This document shows, piece after piece, positions 40,559-47,819 of a stretch of DNA of 64,000 nucleotides (position 1 is the first letter of the stretch; each line of letters begins with the position of its first letter). The translations under genes and the position numbers were made by a program. The notes under the pieces are model-generated. The model ran no database searches and had not been told where the DNA came from. It saw only the letters and a list, made by a program, of their open reading frames with translations. This stretch comes from Anaerolineales bacterium (GTDB lineage Bacteria; Chloroflexota; Anaerolineae; 4572-78; J111). The DNA is taken from assembly GCA_020634855.1 (NCBI GenBank), contig JACKAU010000023.1:1-64000 (forward strand), in the 5' to 3' direction.

Positions 40559-41653
40559 GTGGCAGATGTAACCCAAGCTCAAGTTTTAGAAGCACTCAGT
40601 CAGGTGCGTGAGCCGCAACAGAACCAAGATATTGTATCCCTCAATCTGGTTAAAGATATTGAAATTAAGGGATCCGCTGTTAACCTGACCATCACCTTAA
40701 ACCGAACCATTGCCTCATTCAAAAACCAAATTAAAACCACCGCGGAAAAAGCAGTGTCGGCGCTGCCCGGTGTCAACGTGGTTAATGTTAAAATCGACTC
40801 GCCGGTAACCGGCGACCCGCGTTTGATGAGCCGAGCCGATCTAGGCGTACGCAACGCCGTTGCCGTGGCCTCCGGTAAAGGCGGGGTCGGCAAAAGCACA
40901 ATGGCTACCAATCTAGCGATCAGCCTGGCCCTCGACGGCGCTCAGGTCGGGTTGCTGGATGTCGATGTCTACGGCCCCAACGTGCCGATTATGATGGGCG
41001 TCAGTGACCGGCCTCAGGGCCGCAATAACAAGATTTTGCCCCTCGAAAGCTATGGGGTTAAATTGATGAGTATGGGCTTTCTAGTCGATCCCAACCAAGC
41101 CATTATCTGGCGCGGCCCCATGCTGCACAATGCCATCCGCCAATTCATTGAGGATGTCGAGTGGGGCGAACTCGACTATCTGGTCATCGATTTGCCGCCG
41201 GGCACGGGCGATGCCAGCTTGAGCCTGGCCCAAAGTCTGGGGTTGACCGGAGCGGTCATCATCACCACCCCCCAACGCGTTGCTCTGAGCGATGTCATCC
41301 GCAGTGTGTCGATGTTCGAACAGCTTAACGTGCCTATCTTTGGCGTTGTTGAAAATATGAGCTACTTTGTCGCGCCCGATACGGGCCAGCGCTACGACAT
41401 CTTCGGACACGGCGGCGGCGCCCAAATGGCCAAAGAAGTTAACGCCGATTTTCTCGGCGAAGTCCCGCTTGAACCAAACGTTCGATCCGGCGGCGACGAA
41501 GGTGAGCCGATTGTGGTGCGCGACCCGGCGTCGGTGGCGGCGCAAGCCATCCGCGACATTGCCCGTAAAGTGGCAGATGCCGTGGAAGCGGTAAATCTGG
41601 GCAAAAGCAGCGGTGGGCCGCAGTCGGATACGATTCTGTCGGTCGTTAATTGA
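40559..41653 (+). CDS. Mrp/ApbC-family P-loop ATPase, Fe-S cluster carrier
   Basis: A 364-residue protein: an N-terminal DUF59 domain (~5-85) and an Mrp/NBP35 ATPase with deviant Walker A GKGGVGKST (~105), WRGPMLHNAIRQF (~181) and DLPPGTGDASLSL (~208). These proteins carry Fe-S clusters to targets. The usual C-terminal CxxC is replaced by SYFVAPDTGQRYDIFG, so a cluster would have to be held by other residues. It starts at GTG, with TTAGGAG upstream. It follows sufR by 93 bases and ends at a terminator. Confidence 0.88.
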   Translation: MADVTQAQVLEALSQVREPQQNQDIVSLNLVKDIEIKGSAVNLTITLNRTIASFKNQIKTTAEKAVSALPGVNVVNVKIDSPVTGDPRLMSRADLGVRNAVAVASGKGGVGKSTMATNLAISLALDGAQVGLLDVDVYGPNVPIMMGVSDRPQGRNNKILPLESYGVKLMSMGFLVDPNQAIIWRGPMLHNAIRQFIEDVEWGELDYLVIDLPPGTGDASLSLAQSLGLTGAVIITTPQRVALSDVIRSVSMFEQLNVPIFGVVENMSYFVAPDTGQRYDIFGHGGGAQMAKEVNADFLGEVPLEPNVRSGGDEGEPIVVRDPASVAAQAIRDIARKVADAVEAVNLGKSSGGPQSDTILSVVN

Positions 41654-41688
41654 TGGACGGATAGAATCAAATTAATCTATACATAAGG

Positions 41689-41722
41689 AAGGTAGAGTAT
41701 TGATTTAAGCTCTACCTTTTTT
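41689..41722 (+). terminator. Intrinsic terminator of the mrp-like gene
   Basis: AAGGTAGAG (41689-41697) pairs with CTCTACCTT (41710-41718), followed by T6 ending at 41722. Confidence 0.85.
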
Positions 41723-41756
41723 GATTCAGTAGAGAGGGTGACGATGAAAATGTACC

Positions 41757-41809
41757 GGAGCGACAAAGCTTGCTTTGTCAAATACGATCAAAGCAAGCTT
41801 TGATGCTCC
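41757..41809. repeat. Double palindrome of the GGAGCGACAAAGC family
   Basis: GGAGCGACAAAGCTTGCTTTGTC and GATCAAAGCAAGCTTTGATGCTCC sit side by side. Each is a palindrome by itself and the outer GGAGC/GCTCC also pair. Related to 11571-11597 and 16031-16088. It ends 20 bases before the next start codon. Confidence 0.7.
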
Positions 41810-41829
41810 AATTCAAAAGGGGATCAACA

Positions 41830-42297
41830 ATGACGATATTTACCAGTGCTGAGTCGGTAATCCAATATATCGAAACCCGGCAAGCGGAGTTGATTCGATT
41901 ATACCGGAGCGTACCGGTCACGGCAGTCGAACAACGGGAGTTATCGAACGGCTGGTCGGTTAAGGATGTGTTGGGGCATTTGGCAGCGTGGGAACGATAC
42001 TGCGCCGACTTATTGGCGCAATCTCACGTTTCGAGCACGCCACTCCAAATAGAGGTCGATACCGACTCGATGAATCGAGACTTTTACGAAGAACGCGAGG
42101 AATGGAGTTGGGAAGAAATAGAGTACGATTTCAGAGCGGCTCACGCCGCATTATTACAAACCATCCGCAACTTACCGGAGGTCCGTCTTAAAGATAACGA
42201 TATTCAAATATGGATTGCGGAGAATACCTGGGAACATTACGCCGAACATAGGGACGATATGGAGCAGTGGCACCGGCGGCATACACGTAATAAATGA
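41830..42297 (+). CDS. DinB-like/ClbS-DfsB-type four-helix bundle protein
   Basis: This 155-residue protein has NGWSVKDVLGHLAAWERYC (~38) with the family's metal-type His, and IAENTWEHYAEHRDDMEQW near the end with further His. It resembles the ClbS/DfsB branch of the DinB superfamily, some of which protect against colibactin, though others are thiol-dependent enzymes. The function here is not known. The start at 41830 follows AAAGGGG; upstream in-frame codons cross the palindrome. Confidence 0.7.
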   Translation: MTIFTSAESVIQYIETRQAELIRLYRSVPVTAVEQRELSNGWSVKDVLGHLAAWERYCADLLAQSHVSSTPLQIEVDTDSMNRDFYEEREEWSWEEIEYDFRAAHAALLQTIRNLPEVRLKDNDIQIWIAENTWEHYAEHRDDMEQWHRRHTRNK

Positions 42298-42300
42298 GGA

Positions 42301-43881
42301 TTAATTGCTACTCCAACTGATTTGCTCATCCAACCAAGAACGTTTGCCATGCTCATTGTAGGGGCGCCGATCTTCCGGAATGAGATAACCGTTTTCAAAG
42401 GTAACGGTCTGATGGAGTTCACCGCTGGCCACGTGCAAAATCCACAAGCCCCACTCATCGCCTCGATTGGAGATAAAGGCCACCCAGTCGCCATCGGGAG
42501 ACCAGGCCGGCAGCCCATCAATGGCCGGGTCATCGGTCAACTGCTGCACGTTGCTGCCGTCGCTGTTGACCATAAACAGATCCCAGTTGTTATGGGGATT
42601 AGACATATACACAATCTTCTCATCAACCGGCGACCAATCGGGCGATTTGGCCGACCGATCTTCAAGGATTAGGCCGTAACCGGACTCGGGACTGTCGTAT
42701 AAATGACCTACCCATAAGCCACAGCTAGTCCCGTACTTATCGCAGCTTTCAAAAGCAAATCGCTTGCCGTCTGGGGCAAAGGTGGGCGATTGACCTTCAC
42801 GAGACAAATTGTCCTCACGCGAGCCATCGCCCCAGGCGGTATACAGTCGCCAGATCCGGTCACTTTCGCGTTGTGAGGCAAAAATAATCCGGTTTTCAGT
42901 TGGCGACCAATCGGCTTGGGCATCTTCCCAATATTTGGCAACGGCCGTTTGCTTGCGGCTCGAAAAATCCGTCGTGAGGATCGTTCGCGGATTCGATTTC
43001 TCTTCCCAGGTGCGGACCGCTAGGGGGTAATCGTTATCGGCCTTGGGGCTAAGCGCCGGTTCGGACACATCAATTAAAGCGTACTGCCGCAAATTGCTGC
43101 CATCAGGGCTAATGAAATAGGTGCGGAATGCTTCGATACCGGGGGTTGGATCATACAAGGCGTAGGCAATCGTTCCGCTCGGAAGCGCCGGATCGCTGAG
43201 GCCATCCGCTGTCCCATAGTCTTGTCCGGAAGCCATCGGACGATGATAACCGTTGGAGTCACCTTTAACTTCAGTTATCGTCATGGCATCAGGCTTGGCC
43301 GGGGCGTCTTTTACAGCACCCGCAGATCCCCCCAGGCTATTGGGTAAATTCTTCAATGTATCACCCAGCGTGTTTCGTCCCTCTCCCGGTTTAGGAAATT
43401 TGGAATTCTGATCCTTAGTAGCGTTATCAATCATAAGGATAGGGGTAGGAACAAGCTGAGAGGACAGGGGATTCACCCGACTGCTCACGTCGATCGGCAG
43501 ATTGTAAAGTAAATCGACCCCCGGAATATACCCTCTAATAACGACGAACGCCCCAAAGGCTAAAGCCGCCATCAAAGCCATATTACCAACGGCCCCAAAG
43601 ACTCGAACCGGCGCAACCCAATTTATCCGAAACCGAGAGGACGAAGCCTGTTCTCGGAGGGCCTGTTTTACCTCCAGATGCAGTCGAGACGGCGGCGCGG
43701 GCTGACCTAGCGTGATACGCAGTACAGGCCCCAGCTCTCGTCTCAGCCGCTTGGCCTCATACAAGTGGTCGGTACACAGGGGACATTCCTGTAAATGATT
43801 CTCAACCTGTGTTCGTATTTTGGGTGATAGTTGGTTGTCTAGATAAGCTTCAATGAACTTATCAACGTGTCTAATGGGCAT
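42301..43881 (-). CDS. Anti-sigma factor with extracytoplasmic TolB-like beta-propeller
   Basis: A 526-residue membrane protein. The N-terminus has a zf-HC2-like zinc site (HVDKF ... HLQECPLC, ~4-40), typical of ECF anti-sigma factors. A single hydrophobic segment follows at ~100-120 (MALMAALAFGAFVVI). From ~190 to the end are repeated PD40/WD40-like blades such as DWSPTENRIIFAS, APDGKRFAFES and AWSPDGDWVAFISN. The propeller should lie outside the membrane as the sensing part. Its ATG lies inside the end of the sigma factor gene, so the pair is translationally coupled. An upstream TTG is the alternative. Confidence 0.85.
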   Translation of the reverse strand: MPIRHVDKFIEAYLDNQLSPKIRTQVENHLQECPLCTDHLYEAKRLRRELGPVLRITLGQPAPPSRLHLEVKQALREQASSSRFRINWVAPVRVFGAVGNMALMAALAFGAFVVIRGYIPGVDLLYNLPIDVSSRVNPLSSQLVPTPILMIDNATKDQNSKFPKPGEGRNTLGDTLKNLPNSLGGSAGAVKDAPAKPDAMTITEVKGDSNGYHRPMASGQDYGTADGLSDPALPSGTIAYALYDPTPGIEAFRTYFISPDGSNLRQYALIDVSEPALSPKADNDYPLAVRTWEEKSNPRTILTTDFSSRKQTAVAKYWEDAQADWSPTENRIIFASQRESDRIWRLYTAWGDGSREDNLSREGQSPTFAPDGKRFAFESCDKYGTSCGLWVGHLYDSPESGYGLILEDRSAKSPDWSPVDEKIVYMSNPHNNWDLFMVNSDGSNVQQLTDDPAIDGLPAWSPDGDWVAFISNRGDEWGLWILHVASGELHQTVTFENGYLIPEDRRPYNEHGKRSWLDEQISWSSN

Positions 43882-44485
43882 TCTGAGCCTCAAGAATTTC
43901 CGGCGCTGTAAGCCCTTGGGCGGTCAACATCTCGGCTAAACGGCGTCGAGCATTATGTAGCCGAGAATAGACTGTGCCTTCCGGACACTCCAGCATAACG
44001 GCGATTTCCACTGCCGGGAGTTCCATATAATAGTGTAACGTCACCACCTCTTTTAGAGGCTCGCTCAAACCCTGAACAGCTTCCCACAACATCCGGCGAT
44101 ACTCACCGCGTAGCGTGTGGCTTTCAGGGCCTGGTCGCGTATCAGGCATGTCCGGCGCATCATCTGTCTGCCGGAGCCACGGAATGGTCAAAAGACGCTT
44201 TCGGCGTAAATGGCTGCGACAGTAATTCAGCGCTATCTGATAAAGCCATGTTCCAAAACTGGCTCGGGTCGGATCAAACCGGTGACGTGCCTTGTAAGCC
44301 CGCAAAAATGTTTCTTGCACCACATCTTCGGCAGCCTGTGACTGTTGTAACATCGCCCAACCCAACCGGTAAATCGCTTGAGCGTGAAGATGATATAATT
44401 CGTCAAAAGCATCTTGATCACCGGCCTGCCAGCGGGCGATGATAACATTTTCGTTGACTTCTTTATTGACATCTTTGTTACACAT
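43871..44485 (-). CDS. ECF-type RNA polymerase sigma factor
   Basis: 204 residues. Region 2 is FDELYHLHAQAIYRLGWAML with AEDVVQETFLRAYKAR (~24-70). Region 4 is LPAVEIAVMLECPEGTVYSR (~152-171). A 30-residue linker contains the DDAPDMPDTRPGPE segment. It overlaps the anti-sigma gene by 11 bases. Its target genes cannot be told from this window. Confidence 0.9.
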   Translation of the reverse strand: MCNKDVNKEVNENVIIARWQAGDQDAFDELYHLHAQAIYRLGWAMLQQSQAAEDVVQETFLRAYKARHRFDPTRASFGTWLYQIALNYCRSHLRRKRLLTIPWLRQTDDAPDMPDTRPGPESHTLRGEYRRMLWEAVQGLSEPLKEVVTLHYYMELPAVEIAVMLECPEGTVYSRLHNARRRLAEMLTAQGLTAPEILEAQNAH

Positions 44486-44899
44486 AGGTTATACGCCGTC
44501 TACTAGGGATCCTTTAGATTAGTTTGAAAAGACATGCAAAACTGAAACTTTTGGATGTCTTTCTAAAAAATGATACCCCTATCATACCACACTTTGCGCC
44601 CCCACAGGAAGGCTTAAGCCCTTTTGAATCCAACGCCAAACCAACGATCACGCCGACGCTACCGTAATATCAATGAACAGACTCTCATTCAAACAAAGGT
44701 GTTGCTGCTTAGAGCGTACTATTCTATATCAAAATTGGCAGAATCCATAATTTGATAGTAAAACATGGGTATTATAACTGTACATAAAGTTAAAGATCGG
44801 GCAAAATAGACCATAGCTATTTTTTAAAGAATCGGTCTTTACGAACCCTTTCTCAGTTCTATCATCAACTATCCCTAATCCTCTCAACAAAGGCGTGAT
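44486..44899. other. Gap between divergent sigma factor and glycosidase genes
   Basis: No gene is visible. A hairpin with arms AAAGACATGCAAAA (~44535-44548) and TTTTGGATGTCTTT (~44555-44568) lies in the sigma factor leader. Near it is ATGATACCCCTATCAT, similar to a CCCCTAT element in the two phased-array promoters. A likely but unclear promoter for 44900 lies around 44731-44780. Confidence 0.4.
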
Positions 44900-46975
44900 A
44901 TGCTTAGATTTGTAATCGCCACGATTTCTTTGATTATATGTTTAGGTTTCAGTTGGATTAGTCGCCCTCATTTGGTTCAGGCCGACTCGCCAACGCCTGT
45001 CCCCTCGATCTCGCTTGAGACCACCGATGCCGAGGCAAGTTCAACCGTTCCGGATAACTCAGAGACGGAGACATACGTTAAAGGCGTGTACATGACTTAC
45101 TACGCCGCCGGCAGCGACAGCTATCGTCGCCATATTTTCAACTTGCTCGAAACCACCGAACTCAACGCCGTAGTGATCGATATCAAAGGCGATTTTGGCC
45201 TACTCAGCTACAGCAGCGACGTCATTACGGCCACCGCCATCGGCGCGAATGACGCCCCCACCATCACCGACTGGCCGGCCCTAATACAGGACCTCAAAGC
45301 TCGCAACACCTATAGCATTGCCCGGATTGTGGTTTTCAAGGATGACTATCTGGCCCGCGCCCATCCGGAATGGGCCGTCAAAACCACCTCCGGCCAGCTT
45401 TGGCTCGATGGTGAGAATTTACCGTGGCTTGAAGCCTTTCAAGAAGGCGTGTGGGATTACAACATCGCCCTGGCCGTAGAAGCCGCCGAGCGTGGCTTTG
45501 ATGAAATTCAGTTCGATTACGTCCGCTTTCCCACCGACGGCAATCTGAGCAGCATTGATTATTCACGAGATCAGGTCGATGCCGAGGTTCGTACGGCGGC
45601 GATCTCCGGTTTTCTGGCGAAAGCGAAAGCCGCGCTAACCCCCTATAACGTAAAATTAGCCGCCGATGTATTCGGCTACACTACCTGGAACGAGGGCGAT
45701 TTCGGGATCGGGCAAGATCTAACCCAGATAGCAGCCCATCTCGATGTCCTGTCGCCGATGGTGTATCCCTCCACTTACGGCTACGGTCTGCCCGGCTTGC
45801 CCCAGTACAACGATTTAATTGTAGCTCACCCTTATGCGGTGGTCTATGAAAGCATGCTACGGGCTATGGCCAAAGTCAAACCGGCCAATCCCGATATCAT
45901 CCTCCGCCCGTGGATTCAGGATTTTCCGGACTATGCCTTCGACCGGCGAACCTATACCCCCACCGAAATACGCGAGCAGATGTTGGGCGCTTACGACTCC
46001 GGCAGCGGCGGCTGGCTGCTGTGGGATCCCCGCGTCGAGTACACTGCCGAAGCTTTGGTGACTACCACCACAGCTAACTATCCGCCTAACGAACAGGGCG
46101 AGGTCATGATTTTGCGCTATCGCAACTTTGGCCGCACCAATACCGCCACCCAGCGCAACTTGGCCGGCTTTCGCCAGGATTTGGGGCAATTGCGGGCAGC
46201 CGGATTCTATCCGGTCAACTTGCGCGATCTGGCTTTGGGCCAGACTAAATACCGGCAAGACCTGGCTAAATTGGCCGATGAAGGCTGGCCGGCGTTCCGC
46301 TCGGATGATCTTCTGGCGCATCATTTGTATGGCGTGCCGGCCGGCAAGCGACCGGTGGTGCTGACATTCGACGGTTCTCACGAGAGCCAGTACCGCCTTT
46401 TACCTAACGGCGACATCGATCCCAACACGGCTATGGGCGTTCTGGACGCATTCCACCAGCAACACCCCGCCGACTGGCCGCTACGGGCGACGTTTTTTGT
46501 CCAGCCCGCAGCGGATCAAGCAGCATACCAACTCTTCGGCCAACCGGAATTGGCCGCGCAAAAACTGCAAACCCTCGTCGACGCCGGGATGGAGGTAGGA
46601 CTTTATTTGCCTGAAATTACTGAGGCCAACTATCAAGAAACTCGCCGGCGGCTCAGCGGCGAAGCGACGCTGGAAACGCTGCTGCCCGGTTATGAAATCG
46701 ACTCGCTGGCTCTGGAAACCATCGACCAGGCGCCGGCGCTGAGCTTACTGCAAATGGGTGCGTTCAACGGCCGGCGCTATGATTATCCGCTGATCACCAT
46801 CGTCGCTGATGCCGCCGCGCCCTCGCCTCACTCCGAACAATTTAGCTCGCATCGTATCCCCCGCATTAACGCCACCGCTGAATCCGTGACCACTTGGCTT
46901 GACCGGTATGCCAATGCACCGGGCCGGTATTATGTCTCGGCCGGCGCCATACCGGCCACTTATCCGGTTGACTAA
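44900..46975 (+). CDS. Secreted DUF4015-type putative glycoside hydrolase with deacetylase-like C-terminal domain
   Basis: A 691-residue exported protein with a signal peptide (~1-28) and a Pro/Ser/Thr linker. Residues ~58-400 match the DUF4015 TIM-barrel glycosidase family: VKGVYMTYYAAG (~60), NAVVIDIKGDFG (~90), FDEIQFDYVRFPTDG (~196) and LAADVFGYT (~249), giving acidic catalytic candidates. Residues ~400-691 resemble a polysaccharide deacetylase (NodB fold): PVVLTFDGSHESQ (~483) and LRATFFVQPA, but the TFDD metal motif is TFDG and later His are missing, so it may be inactive. The likely target is cell-surface or environmental polysaccharide. Confidence 0.75.
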   Translation: MLRFVIATISLIICLGFSWISRPHLVQADSPTPVPSISLETTDAEASSTVPDNSETETYVKGVYMTYYAAGSDSYRRHIFNLLETTELNAVVIDIKGDFGLLSYSSDVITATAIGANDAPTITDWPALIQDLKARNTYSIARIVVFKDDYLARAHPEWAVKTTSGQLWLDGENLPWLEAFQEGVWDYNIALAVEAAERGFDEIQFDYVRFPTDGNLSSIDYSRDQVDAEVRTAAISGFLAKAKAALTPYNVKLAADVFGYTTWNEGDFGIGQDLTQIAAHLDVLSPMVYPSTYGYGLPGLPQYNDLIVAHPYAVVYESMLRAMAKVKPANPDIILRPWIQDFPDYAFDRRTYTPTEIREQMLGAYDSGSGGWLLWDPRVEYTAEALVTTTTANYPPNEQGEVMILRYRNFGRTNTATQRNLAGFRQDLGQLRAAGFYPVNLRDLALGQTKYRQDLAKLADEGWPAFRSDDLLAHHLYGVPAGKRPVVLTFDGSHESQYRLLPNGDIDPNTAMGVLDAFHQQHPADWPLRATFFVQPAADQAAYQLFGQPELAAQKLQTLVDAGMEVGLYLPEITEANYQETRRRLSGEATLETLLPGYEIDSLALETIDQAPALSLLQMGAFNGRRYDYPLITIVADAAAPSPHSEQFSSHRIPRINATAESVTTWLDRYANAPGRYYVSAGAIPATYPVD

Positions 46976-47211
46976 CGCCTTTTTGTAGCATCTCAATTTT
47001 TCGAAGTCAATACACCAACGGATTAGGAAAGTATCAGATTTTTCTTTTTGAATTTGTTTTTTTCCGCCACTGACACCGTCTTCCCCCAGTTATTGAAGAG
47101 ATGTGTCCCTTCATAATAAGATCGTGCAAATAAATCTAAATTAATGACTAAACTTGTCATAAAATCATAAATAAAGACTCCCATTTTTGGAAATCTTATG
47201 TTATAATCAAC

Positions 47212-47239
47212 TTGACATATTAGCTTTACATATTACAAT
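47212..47239 (+). promoter_or_regulatory. Promoter for the lipoprotein pair
   Basis: TTGACA (47212-47217), 16 bases, TACAAT (47234-47239). Transcription would start just before the GGTT/AACC hairpin, which would be the 5' leader of the mRNA. 46976-47211 shows no gene. Confidence 0.65.
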
Positions 47240-47250
47240 CGGTTAAGCAC

Positions 47251-47370
47251 AGTTAGTTGGTTAGCTGGTTAAGTTGGTTGGTTGGTTGGTTGGTTCGGCA
47301 ATTGAAACCCATCAGCAATCTATCAACCGGCAAACCAACCATCTATCAAACTCATCAACCTAACCAACTA
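47251..47370. repeat. GGTT-arm/AACC-arm simple-repeat hairpin in mRNA leader
   Basis: GTT(A/G)GTTGGTT units run from 47251 to 47296 and AACC units from 47324 to 47370, separated by ~27 bases. The arms can pair over some 40 bases and end just before the ribosome site of the lipoprotein gene at 47388. Confidence 0.75.
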
Positions 47371-47387
47371 TTTTGGAGGAGCAGTTC

Positions 47388-47810
47388 ATGCCGGCCAAAC
47401 GACGCGCATCGGGGTATTTTTGGAGCATCGTCATTTTGTTGTTCGCTATGCTAGTCACGGCTTGTAGTTCTAATGAAGCGCCGCCGGATATTCCTAATGG
47501 GGTCCGAACACAGCTTTTGGTCAAAGCTCCGGAAACCAGCCTGCCGTCGGGCACGCCGCTAAACGTACGTTCCCGAACCGAGGCCAACTCCCCCGGCGTG
47601 TCACATGTTGAACTCCATGCGGTTCAACTACCTTCGGGTCAACAGGATGTCCTTTTACGCTCAGATGCCCCTCCATTCGACCAAACTACCTTTACCACGA
47701 TGCAGGAATTTACCCCCATTGAGACGGGGCATTATGTCATTAAAGTTGTTGGATATAACAAGCTAGGCCAAAAAGCCGAATCAGCTTACATTAGTTTTGA
47801 TGTGGAATAG
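47388..47810 (+). CDS. Small lipoprotein with an Ig-like domain
   Basis: A 140-residue protein with lipobox VTAC at ~25 (signal YFWSIVILLFAMLVTAC). The rest (~40-138) has beta-strands ending in TGHYVIKVVGYNKLGQKAESAYISFDVE, like a Big/PKD-type Ig fold. Its middle part resembles residues ~55-130 of the next protein. The start at 47388 follows GGAGGAG. It is nine bases upstream of the next gene. Confidence 0.7.
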   Translation: MPAKRRASGYFWSIVILLFAMLVTACSSNEAPPDIPNGVRTQLLVKAPETSLPSGTPLNVRSRTEANSPGVSHVELHAVQLPSGQQDVLLRSDAPPFDQTTFTTMQEFTPIETGHYVIKVVGYNKLGQKAESAYISFDVE

Positions 47811-47819
47811 AGGGACATT

